Source of the DNA: Streptomyces sp. NRRL S-455 | GTDB lineage: Bacteria; Actinomycetota; Actinomycetes; Streptomycetales; Streptomycetaceae | Assembly: GCF_000717875.1 (NCBI RefSeq) | Contig: NZ_JOCT01000018.1 | Span: 1 to 64,000 of the forward strand | DNA: 64,000 nt | Direction of reading: 5' to 3' | Shown: positions 52,179-60,263 of the stretch, piece after piece | How the letters are laid out: each line of letters begins with the position of its first letter | Numbering within the stretch: position 1 is the stretch's first letter | The notes under the pieces: model-generated | The model's input: the letters and a program-made list of their open reading frames with translations, nothing else | Databases searched by the model: none | Told to the model about the DNA's origin: nothing | Made by a program: the position numbers and the translations under genes

Positions 52179-53060
52179 TCAGCCCTTCAGACCCGACGTG
52201 GCCATGCCGTCGATCAGGTACCGCTGGAAGGCGAGGAAGAAGGCGAGGACCGGCAGCAGCGCGACGAGCGACATGGCGATCATGCCGCCGTAGTTGGCCA
52301 CTCCTTCCTGGTCGACGAACATCTTCAGGCCGAGCGAGACCGTGTACTTGTCGGGCTCGTTGAGGTAGATCAGCGGCCCCATGAAGTCGTTCCAGGAGTT
52401 GATGAAGGTGAAGATCGCGCTGGTGATCAGGGCCGGCCGGCTCAGCGGCAGCACGATCGACCAGTAGATCCGCAGGTGCCCGCAGCCGTCGAGGCGAGCC
52501 GCCTCGTCCAGTTCCTTGGGCATGTTGCGCATGAACTGCACCATCAGGAAGACGAAGAACGCCTCGGTGGCCAGGTACTTCCCGAGCAGCAGCGGCGTAT
52601 AGGTGTTGATCATCTCCATGTTGCGGAACAGCACGTACTGCGGGATCAGCAGCACGTGGTACGGCAGCAGGAGCGTGCCGATCATCAGCGTGAAGAGCAG
52701 ATTGCGGCCCGCGAACCGGATCCGCGCGAAGGCGTAGGCCGTCAGCGAGCAGGACAGCAGGATGCCGACCACGGAACCGACCGCGAGGAAGAGCGAGTTG
52801 AAGAAGAACGTGGAGATCGAGATGCCGGCGATGCCGTCGGCGAGGCTCGTGTAGTTGCCGATGATCGGGTCGCCCGGGAGGAGGTCCAGGCTGCCGACGA
52901 TGTCCTCGCTCTTCTTGAAGGAACCGCCGATGACCCAGATCACCGGGTAGAGGATCACCGCGAGGACCAGCAGGGACCCGATGTGCCAGGCGAGGGAGCC
53001 CGGCAGCTTGTGCCGCAGTCCGCCCCCTCGCGGGGTGACGTCGGTGACCTGAGCACTCAT
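52179..53060 (-). CDS. Carbohydrate ABC transporter permease, MalG/CUT1 type
   Basis: 293 residues with six membrane helices. The EAA loop that contacts the ATPase is ELDEAARLDGCGHLRIYWSI. The C-terminus (LAFQRYLIDGMATSGLKG) is typical of MalG-type permeases. ATG 53060 overlaps the partner permease stop by 4 bp. Confidence 0.95.
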   Translation of the reverse strand: MSAQVTDVTPRGGGLRHKLPGSLAWHIGSLLVLAVILYPVIWVIGGSFKKSEDIVGSLDLLPGDPIIGNYTSLADGIAGISISTFFFNSLFLAVGSVVGILLSCSLTAYAFARIRFAGRNLLFTLMIGTLLLPYHVLLIPQYVLFRNMEMINTYTPLLLGKYLATEAFFVFLMVQFMRNMPKELDEAARLDGCGHLRIYWSIVLPLSRPALITSAIFTFINSWNDFMGPLIYLNEPDKYTVSLGLKMFVDQEGVANYGGMIAMSLVALLPVLAFFLAFQRYLIDGMATSGLKG

Positions 53061-54058
53061 CGGGCGCCCTCCTCGTAGTGCACCCAGCGCTTCTGGGACC
53101 AGAACAGCACCGCCGTCACCAGGGCCACCGCGACGAGCAGTACCCAGGCCATGGCGGAGGCGAGACCCATCCTGCTGTTCTCGAAGCCCTGGACGTAGAG
53201 ATAGCAGGTGTAAACCATGGAACCGTCCGCAGGGCCACAGGCGTTGCCGCCTGCGCCGCCGCCGACGATGTACGCCGAGCTGAAGATCTGGAAGGAGTGG
53301 ATCGTCTCCAGCAGGACGTTGAAGAAGAGCACCGGTGAGATCATCGGCAGCGTGATGTTCCAGAACCGCCGCAGCTTGCCCGCCCCGTCGACCTCGGCAG
53401 CCTCGTACAGCTCGCGCGGGACCTGCTTGAGGCCGGCCAGGAAGATGACCATGGGGGCGCCGAACTGCCAGACGGTGAGCGCCACCAGGCTGTAGATGAT
53501 CAAATCCGGGTCGCCGGTCCAGCCGCCGACGTCCACGCCGAAGATCTTCTGTGTACGGTCGACGATCGCGTCGTCCGAGAAGATCGCCTTCCAGACGATC
53601 GCGATGGACACGCTCGCGCCGATCAGCGACGGCGCGTAGAAGGCGGCCCGGTAGAAGGCCTGCCCCCGCCGGCTCTGGGCGAGCAGCAGCGCGACGCCGA
53701 GGGCCGCGAGCAGCTTCAGCGGTGTACCGACGACGACGTACCAGAGCGTGACCTGCACCGAGTGGCGCCAGCGCGGATCGCCGAACATCTCGGAGAAGTT
53801 GTCGAGGCCGATCCACTTGGGCGCGTCGAACAGGTTGTAGTCGGTGAACGCGAAGTACAGCGAGGCGATCATCGGGCCCGCGGTGAGCAGCAGGAACCCG
53901 GCGATCCACGGGGACATGAAGAGATAGCCGGCCAGGTTCTCCCGGCGCCGTCGCCGCTTGAGGGCGGCGGGGCGCGCGGGCTTCACCGGACCGTGCCGCG
54001 GCTCGGAGTCCTTGGTCAGGGCCTCCATCGCAGGGGCGTGTGTCACGGTGGTTCCCAT
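53057..54058 (-). CDS. Carbohydrate ABC transporter permease, MalF/CUT1 type
   Basis: 333 residues. A charged N-terminus (ALKRRRRRENLAGYLFMSPW) precedes six helices. The EAA loop is ELYEAAEVDGAGKLRRFWNI. ATG 54058 shares its A with the binding-protein stop (TGATG). No ATP-binding gene lies beside it; in Streptomyces such importers usually borrow the shared ATPase MsiK. Confidence 0.95.
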   Translation of the reverse strand: MGTTVTHAPAMEALTKDSEPRHGPVKPARPAALKRRRRRENLAGYLFMSPWIAGFLLLTAGPMIASLYFAFTDYNLFDAPKWIGLDNFSEMFGDPRWRHSVQVTLWYVVVGTPLKLLAALGVALLLAQSRRGQAFYRAAFYAPSLIGASVSIAIVWKAIFSDDAIVDRTQKIFGVDVGGWTGDPDLIIYSLVALTVWQFGAPMVIFLAGLKQVPRELYEAAEVDGAGKLRRFWNITLPMISPVLFFNVLLETIHSFQIFSSAYIVGGGAGGNACGPADGSMVYTCYLYVQGFENSRMGLASAMAWVLLVAVALVTAVLFWSQKRWVHYEEGAR

Positions 54059-55347
54059 CAGGTGCCGAGAGCCGTCTTCGACTCGGTGAAGAACTGCTTG
54101 ACGGCCTCGTCCACCGAGCGCTTGCCCAGGCCGAGTTCCTCGCCGATGCGCAGGAACGCGGTCTCACAGATGTCCGCGCCGTTCGGGTGCGGCGTGATGG
54201 GCTCCAGGACACCGGCCTCGACGAGGGACTCCTCGTACTCGGCTATCGCCTTGTTGACCGGATCGGTCGGCTGGTACGCGTCGTACTGGGCCTGCGTCGC
54301 GGGCACCCCGCGGTCGTAGCCCATGATCTTGGCGACCTCGGGGTCGTGCACCATGAAGTCGATGAACTGGGCGACCTCCTTGGGGTGCTGGGTGCGCTTG
54401 GAGGCGCTCAGCATCAGCGAGCCGAGGTACTGGCCGGTCTTCTTGCCGTCCGTGGTCGGGATGGGGGCCAGACCGTATTCGCTCTTGCCCTCGGAGGTGT
54501 AGCGGACGGTGAAGTTGTCCCAGGTGAACTCACCGCCGGAGATCTCCCCGGCGACCGCCGACTTGGGCTTGATCTGGGCGACCTTCTTCTGGTCGGCGTA
54601 GCTGCCGTCCTCGACGCCTTCCTTGGCCTTCGCCCACCAGTCCTTCAGATCCGCCTCGGTGAACCCGAGTCCGTCCTCGGTGAAGAACGCCTTGCCGTTC
54701 TGGCGCAGGTAGAGGTCGTAGAGGTACATGACGTTGTACGGGCCGGTGTCACCGGCACGCCCCGTCTTGTCGCGGATCTTCTTCATCGCCGCGTGGTAAT
54801 CGTCCCAGGTCCAGCCCTGCTCCGGTTTCACGCCGGCCCTGGTGTAGACGGGCTTGTCGATCACCAGGGCCATCGAGTTGGAGCCGACCGGAACCCCAAG
54901 GAGCTTCCCGTCGATCTCGCCGAACTTCTCGAGTCCCGCACGGAATCCGTCCGTCCGGAGGTTGCCGGCCTTGACCTGCTCGCTCAGATCGAGCAGCACG
55001 TTCTTGGAGTCGTATTTGCGGAGGAACCCGATGGCATTCTGGAAGACGTCCGGCGGATTCCCGCCGGAGGCCTGGGTGTTGAACTTCTTCCAGAAGTCGA
55101 GATAAGACTGGAAGTCCGTTTTCACCTTGATCTTCGGGTACTTCTTCTCGAAGAGCGCGATGGTCCTGTTGATGCGCTGGGCGCGGTCCTCCGCTCCCCA
55201 CCACGCGTAACGGATCGTCACCGTCCCGTCCGCGGAAGTGCCTCCGTCCCCGCCGCAGCCGGTGGTCGCGGCCAGCCCCAGCGTGGCTGCCGTGGCACCG
55301 GCCGCCTTCAGGATCGTACGTCTGTCAACATTCCCGCCGTTCACCAC
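54058..55347 (-). CDS. Sugar-binding lipoprotein of an ABC importer
   Basis: 429 residues. A Tat-like start (DRRTILKAAGATAA) runs into a lipobox ending TTGC, so the mature protein would be anchored by lipid on a Cys near residue 31. The rest is a type 1 extracellular solute-binding fold (TIRYAWWGAEDRAQRINRTI, PDVFQNAIGFLRKYD, GKKTGQYLGSLMLSASKR). GTG 55347 has GGGGAGG about 6 nt upstream, which decides it over the GTG at 55365. First gene of the uptake module; two LacI-type sites lie 34-58 bp upstream. Confidence 0.94.
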   Translation of the reverse strand: MVNGGNVDRRTILKAAGATAATLGLAATTGCGGDGGTSADGTVTIRYAWWGAEDRAQRINRTIALFEKKYPKIKVKTDFQSYLDFWKKFNTQASGGNPPDVFQNAIGFLRKYDSKNVLLDLSEQVKAGNLRTDGFRAGLEKFGEIDGKLLGVPVGSNSMALVIDKPVYTRAGVKPEQGWTWDDYHAAMKKIRDKTGRAGDTGPYNVMYLYDLYLRQNGKAFFTEDGLGFTEADLKDWWAKAKEGVEDGSYADQKKVAQIKPKSAVAGEISGGEFTWDNFTVRYTSEGKSEYGLAPIPTTDGKKTGQYLGSLMLSASKRTQHPKEVAQFIDFMVHDPEVAKIMGYDRGVPATQAQYDAYQPTDPVNKAIAEYEESLVEAGVLEPITPHPNGADICETAFLRIGEELGLGKRSVDEAVKQFFTESKTALGT

Positions 55348-55380
55348 GGTTGGACCTCCCCGCACGTCGTCCCGCTCGCA

Positions 55381-55392
55381 TGAATCGTTTCA
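55381..55392. promoter_or_regulatory. LacI-type operator 1
   Basis: tgaatcgtttca (tgaaacgattca on the other strand) is a near-perfect palindrome with the central CG typical of LacI/GalR-family operators. It is 34 bp upstream of the binding-protein start. The matching regulator gene is not in the window. Confidence 0.55.
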
Positions 55393-55393
55393 A

Positions 55394-55405
55394 GTAAGCG
55401 CTTGC
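55394..55405. promoter_or_regulatory. LacI-type operator 2
   Basis: gtaagcgcttgc contains the palindrome aagcgctt with a central CG. It is one base away from operator 1, so two dimers of a LacI-family repressor, or one on alternative registers, could bind over the promoter. Confidence 0.5.
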
Positions 55406-55651
55406 TGGCACAAGGTACGGAGGGGCTGAGAGTGCGTCAATGACTCGGGCAAGAATTTCTCACCGAGCGGCCGGAGGGCAGGAGTGGACGGCGACCCGCC
55501 CGGGGAGGTGCCGACGCGGCGACATCACTGGTGAGGCAGGTGCGACGGGAGGTTCCAACGGCTCCGGGCGGGGCGCAGGTTTTTCGGTCGCGGCCGAAAG
55601 GCGGCGGCAGCGGACACGCACATCCACGGACACCGCCCGCGCGGACAACGA

Positions 55652-55690
55652 CGGCGGCCCGCCTGCACGTGCTGTGCAGGCGGGCCGCCG
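55652..55690 (-). terminator. Perfect 17-bp hairpin downstream of the second tRNA-Val(CAC)
   Basis: The arms 55652-55668 and 55674-55690 are exact complements with loop gtgct. It begins 7 bp past the tRNA end. Unlike the first copy there is no T-run. Confidence 0.85.
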
Positions 55691-55697
55691 ACCCGGG

Positions 55698-55769
55698 TGG
55701 GCGATACTGGGTTCGAACCAGTGACCTCTTCGGTGTGAACGAAGCGCTCTCCCACTGAGCTAATCGCCC
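55698..55769 (-). tRNA. tRNA-Val (CAC), second copy
   Basis: All 72 nt are identical to 45504-45575, with anticodon CAC in loop ttcacac and no encoded CCA. Short similarities extend past the 5' end (cgcccggg and gaacaatac/gaacattac), consistent with an old duplication. Confidence 0.95.
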
Positions 55770-55844
55770 GGGCGCAGGAAGAACATTACCCCATGTCAGG
55801 GGGTGCCTGTGACCAGCGGGCCGGCACCGGCACCCCGCCACGCC

Positions 55845-56303
55845 TCACTGGTTCTCGATCTTCCACGGCATGACGATGCCGAACTTCCACACGTAGATAC
55901 CGACCAGTACGGCCACGATCACCAGCCCGATCGAGGTCAGGATGATGTTCCGGCGCCGCACCCTGGGGTCGAGGGCGCGCTGCGCCGCCTCCGTGACCTT
56001 CCGCTTGGTCCAGCGGAGCACCAGCTGGGCCCACACGAACTCGGTCGCCCAGATCGCCATACCGCCGAAGATCACGACCCAGCCCGGTCCGGGCAGGGGC
56101 AGCATGATGATGCCCGTCACGACCACCGCGAGCCCGATGATGAAGACGCCGACCTGCCAGCTCACATGCAGCACGCGGCGCGCTTTGATGAATTCCGGCG
56201 CACGCGAACCGAGCCCCCGCTCCTGTTCACCGCTCGCCTCGTCGGTCCCCGTCTCGTTCGACGCCACGGCCACCTCGCCCGGCTCGTTACTCCCCGTATT
56301 CAT
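55845..56303 (-). CDS. TIGR02611-type small membrane protein (PGPGW motif)
   Basis: 152 residues. A polar N-terminus is followed by helices at about 52-70 and 76-98 that carry the family motif LPLPGPGWVVIFGGMAIWAT, and a last helix near 127-147 (IILTSIGLVIVAVLVGIYVW). Function unknown. ATG 56303 has no visible binding site, so the mRNA may be leaderless or nearly so. Divergent from ssgB. Confidence 0.85.
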   Translation of the reverse strand: MNTGSNEPGEVAVASNETGTDEASGEQERGLGSRAPEFIKARRVLHVSWQVGVFIIGLAVVVTGIIMLPLPGPGWVVIFGGMAIWATEFVWAQLVLRWTKRKVTEAAQRALDPRVRRRNIILTSIGLVIVAVLVGIYVWKFGIVMPWKIENQ

Positions 56304-56494
56304 ACGGGCAAACACTACCTGAGCGAAACCAGTCACCGGAATGGACGCACGACGCGAACGATCTCTCGGCCGGAAGGGTTACGTAAAGGCACGCAAAACA
56401 CTCAGAGGGGTTTACAACGGCACCGTAGGTGGCATGTCGATTTCGCCGACGTGCGAATCCCCGAGCGCACACTGAGCGAAAGGCCCTGGCGCTT

Positions 56495-56908
56495 ATGAAC
56501 ACCACGGTCAGCTGCGAGCTGCACCTGCGCCTCGTTGTGTCGAGCGAGTCCTCCCTGCCTGTCCCCGCAGGCCTGCGGTACGACACGGCCGACCCCTACG
56601 CCGTGCACGCCACCTTCCACACCGGAGCCGAGGAGACCGTCGAGTGGGTGTTCGCCCGCGACCTCCTCGCCGAGGGACTTCACCGCCCTACGGGCACCGG
56701 CGACGTCCGCGTCTGGCCGTCGCGCAGTCACGGCCAGGGCGTCGTGTGCATCGCCCTGAGCTCTCCGGAGGGCGAGGCTCTGCTCGAGGCCCCGGCAAGG
56801 GCCCTGGAGTCCTTCCTGAAGCGCACAGACGCCGCCGTGCCGCCCGGCACGGAGCACCGGCATTTCGATCTCGACCAGGAGCTGTCGCACATCCTGGCGG
56901 AAAGCTAG
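56495..56908 (+). CDS. ssgB: Sporulation protein SsgB
   Basis: 137 residues, exactly the SsgB length. The N-terminus NTTVSCELHLRLVVSSESSL and HATFHTGAEETVEWVFARDL are characteristic. SsgB marks sporulation septum sites with SsgA and recruits FtsZ in aerial hyphae. ATG 56495 has GAAAGG upstream. The 5' region has gtttac about 90 bp before the start; ssgB is known to depend on sigma-H, but I could not fix a promoter with certainty. Its presence identifies a sporulating streptomycete. Confidence 0.96.
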   Translation: MNTTVSCELHLRLVVSSESSLPVPAGLRYDTADPYAVHATFHTGAEETVEWVFARDLLAEGLHRPTGTGDVRVWPSRSHGQGVVCIALSSPEGEALLEAPARALESFLKRTDAAVPPGTEHRHFDLDQELSHILAES

Positions 56909-56986
56909 GGCGAGGCGCTCACGAAGCCGCCCGGCGCCGTCGACTCGGGGAGACGGCTCGGGCCCGGACAACCGCATACGGGATAC

Positions 56987-57026
56987 ACCGGCGCCGGCAC
57001 CGCGCATCTCGCGGGGCGGCGCCGGT
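56987..57026 (+). terminator. Hairpin downstream of ssgB
   Basis: 9-bp arms accggcgcc (56987-56995) and ggcgccggt (57018-57026), with further inner pairing, 78 bp after the ssgB stop and ahead of the CGNR gene. Confidence 0.55.
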
Positions 57027-57197
57027 TCGCGTGCGCCCCGGCCACGCCTGGCCGGCCGCGGTGGGAACCATGCCGAGCCCGGCAGCGTTGTAATCGAAGC
57101 CATGTGCGGGCATGAGGGCGGTCCGGCGCTGGTGGAGCCGTTACCATCGGCCAGCATCGGCGGGCGCCTGCCCGACCCCCAGGCCAGGGAGCAAATC

Positions 57198-57758
57198 GTG
57201 CTGATCACCCACGACACCCGGTGCGCCCTCGACACCGTGGTCGATCTGGTGAACACCGCACCGGAGGACGACACGGCGCCGGACGGGCTGCCGGACGTGG
57301 CGGCCCTCGCAGATTTCGTACGAAACCACGAGATCAGCGATGTCGGTGTGCTCTCGGAGTTCGATCTCTCGGCGGTGCGCAAGATCCGCGGGCGGTTCGC
57401 CTCCGTCTTCGCCGCCCCCGACGCCCGGACCGCGGCGAACCTGATCAACGAGCTGGTAGCGGCCGCCGGCACCACTCCGCGGCTCACGGACCACGATGGC
57501 TACGACTGGCACGTGCACTACTTCGCGCCCGGTGCGTCCGTCGCCGATCACCTCGCCGCCGACTGCGGGATGGCGCTGGCGTTCTTCGTGGTCGCCGGGG
57601 AGCAGGAGCGGCTGCGGCGCTGCGAGGCGCCCGATTGCCGACGGGCCTTCGTCGATCTGTCCCGCAACCGCTCACGGCGGTACTGCGACAGCCGCACCTG
57701 CGGAAACCGCCTGCACGTGGCCGCGTACCGGGCACGCCGCAAGGAAGCCGCCGGCTGA
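57198..57758 (+). CDS. CGNR zinc-finger protein (ABATE domain)
   Basis: 186 residues. The N-terminal ABATE-type region begins LITHDTRCALDTVVDLVNT. The C-terminal CGNR finger is C-EAPDC-RRAFVDLSRNRSRRYC-DSRTCGNR, with four Cys to bind zinc. Such proteins are putative DNA-binding stress or resistance regulators. GTG 57198 is preceded by AGGGAGC, which decides it over an upstream in-frame ATG. Confidence 0.88.
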   Translation: MLITHDTRCALDTVVDLVNTAPEDDTAPDGLPDVAALADFVRNHEISDVGVLSEFDLSAVRKIRGRFASVFAAPDARTAANLINELVAAAGTTPRLTDHDGYDWHVHYFAPGASVADHLAADCGMALAFFVVAGEQERLRRCEAPDCRRAFVDLSRNRSRRYCDSRTCGNRLHVAAYRARRKEAAG

Positions 57759-57856
57759 CGCCCGGTCCGCCGCGCGCGGCCGGTCCGGCGGGACTCCGGA
57801 AGGACATGGACGCCCACGCGGCCCCAGCGGGTGACGCCGGGCACCGCGAGTACGGC

Positions 57857-58009
57857 TCACAGCAGCAGCAGGTCGTGCAACGAGGCCATGAGCAGCAGAC
57901 TCCCGATCACCGCAAGGAAGATCATCAGCGGTGGCTGGGAAAGGGCGAAGAGGCAACCCCGTGGCTCGTCCTGGGGCGGCGCGGGGTCGCTCTGTGTCGT
58001 GTCCAGCAT
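57857..58009 (-). CDS. Small membrane protein, 50 residues
   Basis: Reads MLDTTQSDPAPPQDEPRGCL at the N-terminus, followed by a hydrophobic helix (PLMIFLAVIGSLLLMASLHD) and LLLL at the end. The polar Pro/Asp-rich head and single C-terminal helix look like a real tail-anchored peptide. ATG 58009 is the only usual start codon in frame but has no good binding site. It lies alone between a CGNR gene and a small membrane-protein gene. Function unknown. Confidence 0.55.
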   Translation of the reverse strand: MLDTTQSDPAPPQDEPRGCLFALSQPPLMIFLAVIGSLLLMASLHDLLLL

Positions 58010-58162
58010 CTCGCGGCGATGATGACGCAGCCGGGCGACCGGACGCGATCAGCGCCCCGGTTCGGAGCGGGAGTGCGCCGATTCGGCGAGGTCCGGTTCG
58101 GGTTGTGATCACTTCCGCGCGCCCTCGGACGCACTGTGACGATTCAGCCGACGTGTGGCCCG

Positions 58163-58651
58163 TCAGATGCCGTGCTTCTTGAGGATGGCCTCGATGTCGC
58201 TGAAGTCGTCGTCTTTCTTGGGGGCCGCCGCGGGCCGGGAAGCAGGGCGGGAGCCCTGGCTCAGGGAGGGTGCCGAGGCCGCCGGGGCCACCGCGTCCGG
58301 CTGGGCCGCCGCGCGGGCCGCCGCTCTGCGTTCCTTGCGGGTGCCGCCGCGGCGGCGCTCCACGACACGGGTGGTCGTGAACAGCACCCAGGCGACGCCG
58401 AGCACCCCGAAGCCGGCCCACGCCGTGGGGCTGAACGCGGTGTCGGCCAGCCACTCGACGACTCCGGTCATCACCAGGCCGATCGGCACGAGCGAGTACG
58501 CGGCGATGCGGACCGCCGCGAGGAAACGCTTACGGTATGCCGTGATGGCCGCGATACCCAGGCCTGCCGCGGACACGGCGGAGCAGACTGTCTCGGCGAT
58601 CATCCGGTCCTCCAGCGTGGCGCGGTCGAGCAGGGCCTTCGTCTCTTCCAT
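58163..58651 (-). CDS. Two-helix membrane protein with basic Ala-rich C-terminus
   Basis: 162 residues. An N-terminal amphipathic segment (EETKALLDRATLEDRMIAET) leads to hydrophobic stretches near 24-36, 47-65 and 75-92. The C-terminal half is Arg/Ala/Pro-rich and ends with a conserved-looking DDDFSDIEAILKKHGI that could be a docking peptide. ATG 58651 has no strong binding site. Divergent from the DsbA-like gene. No known family. Confidence 0.72.
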   Translation of the reverse strand: MEETKALLDRATLEDRMIAETVCSAVSAAGLGIAAITAYRKRFLAAVRIAAYSLVPIGLVMTGVVEWLADTAFSPTAWAGFGVLGVAWVLFTTTRVVERRRGGTRKERRAAARAAAQPDAVAPAASAPSLSQGSRPASRPAAAPKKDDDFSDIEAILKKHGI

Positions 58652-58795
58652 CCTGCACCCGCCGCACCCCGGCGGGCCATGCCCCGGCCGGACATCAGGG
58701 ACATCTCCGGGTCGTCTCCTCCTCGGGTGCCGGGCGGGTCCGGCCCGGTGAGGTCCGATTGGGGCGAGGTGCACACGGGCTGGAAGACTGTCGGC

Positions 58796-59326
58796 ATGAG
58801 CGACTCAGCCCCCGCCCGTCCCGCCGCCCCCGTTCTCGAGATCTGGTGCGATCTCCAGTGCCCGGACTGCCGCACCGCGCTGGACGACCTCGGTGCCCTG
58901 CGCGCCCGCTACGGCGACCGTCTGGAGCTGCGGCTGCGGCACTTCCCGCTGGAGAAGAACAAGCACGCCTTCGCCGCCGCCCAGGCCGCGGAGGAGGCGT
59001 GGGAACAGGGCCGGGGGTGGCCCTACGTCGAGGCACTGCTCGGGCGGGTCGAGGAGCTGGGCCGTAAGGGAGAGCCCTTCCTGGTCGAGTTGGCCCGCGA
59101 ACTGGACCTGGACGCCGAGGAGTTCGACACCGCGCTGATCGACGGCCGGCACATCCTGTTCGTGGACGCCGACCAGGCCGAGGGCAAGGCGATCGGCGTG
59201 ACGGGCACCCCGACGTACGTCATCGGGGGCGAGCGGCTCGACGGGGGCAAGAGCCAGGAGGGGCTGCGCGCTCGGATCGAGGAGATCGCGGACCGGCTGC
59301 TGGCGGGGCAGGAGCAGCAGGGCTGA
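58796..59326 (+). CDS. DsbA-family thioredoxin-fold oxidoreductase
   Basis: 176 residues. The redox motif CPDC is near residue 22 in LEIWCDLQCPDCRTALDDL, and the cis-Pro loop is VTGTPTYVIGG near 140. The helical insert (HAFAAAQAAEEAWEQGRGWP) is typical of DsbA-like proteins. No signal peptide is visible, so it appears cytoplasmic. Partner unknown. Confidence 0.88.
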   Translation: MSDSAPARPAAPVLEIWCDLQCPDCRTALDDLGALRARYGDRLELRLRHFPLEKNKHAFAAAQAAEEAWEQGRGWPYVEALLGRVEELGRKGEPFLVELARELDLDAEEFDTALIDGRHILFVDADQAEGKAIGVTGTPTYVIGGERLDGGKSQEGLRARIEEIADRLLAGQEQQG

Positions 59327-59371
59327 CCGCCCGGTCCCCGGCCCTTGATCCCTGATCCCCTGCCCCGGCCG

Positions 59372-60196
59372 CTACAGCAGCGGCTTGTACATGGCGTACT
59401 GCTCGGTCTCGTAGCCGAGCGAGGCGTAGAGCCGCTCCGCCGGTTCGTTGCCGGCGAAGACGTTGAGGCCGATGACCCTTCTGCCCTCGACGATCGCCTG
59501 GGCCTCGGCGAGCAGCATGAGGGTGCGGCCGTGTCCCCTGCCCCGGTGGGCGGCGTGGGTCTCGACGTCGAAGACGAAAGCGTTGTCCTCGCGCAGCGCG
59601 AGCCACAGCGTGCCCACGGACGTGCTCTCGTGTTCCACGACGCTGATGAGGTTCCCGGGGGTGGCGAGGCCCTCGGGCAGCAGGGTGGCGTGGTCGCGCT
59701 CCGACTTGGCCCGGGCCTCGGCCTCCGGAACGCCCCGCTCGATCCAGTCCCGCGCGTAGTCCTCCTTGCCCTTCTCCAGCCAGGGGCCGAACTCCGCCTC
59801 GGTCATGGGCCGGGCACGGCTGCCCTCCGGCAGGTCCGGCGCGGTGTCGCCGAGCGGTTTCGCCATGGCCCGGTTGCGCACCACGTAGCCGAGGGCCGTG
59901 GCGAGCCGGAACGCCGGCGCGGAGCCGGCGGGCACCGCGACCTCGATACGCCGGCACCCCCAGCCCCGCGCCACCTCCTCCGCCGCGAGCGCGGCCACCG
60001 TCCCCCGGCCGCGCCCCCGGTCCGGTTCCTCGATGCGCAGGCTCATGATCCGGGCCACGGCGCCACCGAACACGGGGTGTGTGCCGAGGTGTATCGCCCC
60101 TACGGGACGGCTGTTCACGCACACCTGGTAGCGACGTGAGCGCGTCCCGTCGCCGTTCTGCTGAAGCGGCTCGCTCGGCCGCAGGGTCGTGGTCAT
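59372..60196 (-). CDS. GNAT acetyltransferase with two tandem domains
   Basis: 274 residues. Both halves show the acetyl-CoA binding R/Q-x-x-G-x-G/A motif: EEPDRGRGRGTVAALAAEE near 65 and HAAHRGRGHGRTLMLLAEAQ near 220. The second half ends with FAGNEPAERLYASLGYE, the classic C-terminal GNAT strand and helix. Substrate unknown. ATG 60196. Confidence 0.9.
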   Translation of the reverse strand: MTTTLRPSEPLQQNGDGTRSRRYQVCVNSRPVGAIHLGTHPVFGGAVARIMSLRIEEPDRGRGRGTVAALAAEEVARGWGCRRIEVAVPAGSAPAFRLATALGYVVRNRAMAKPLGDTAPDLPEGSRARPMTEAEFGPWLEKGKEDYARDWIERGVPEAEARAKSERDHATLLPEGLATPGNLISVVEHESTSVGTLWLALREDNAFVFDVETHAAHRGRGHGRTLMLLAEAQAIVEGRRVIGLNVFAGNEPAERLYASLGYETEQYAMYKPLL

Positions 60197-60263
60197 CAGG
60201 GCTGTTCTACCCACGAGCCGCGGCCCTCTTCAGCCGGATGTCCGAGGCACGTGACGAAGCGTG

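Larger units (their letters stand above)
55348..55697. other. 350-bp intergenic region upstream of the sugar-uptake module
   Basis: No convincing gene on either strand. The part nearest 55348 holds the promoter and operator sites of the binding-protein gene. The part nearest 55697 holds the terminator of the tRNA-Val gene. Nothing recognisable was seen between about 55410 and 55650. Confidence 0.55.

Noticed and set aside
45504..55769. Integrated element using tRNA-Val as attachment site
   Set aside because: No integrase, replication or transfer gene is present, and both tRNA copies are complete, so a classical integrative element is not supported.
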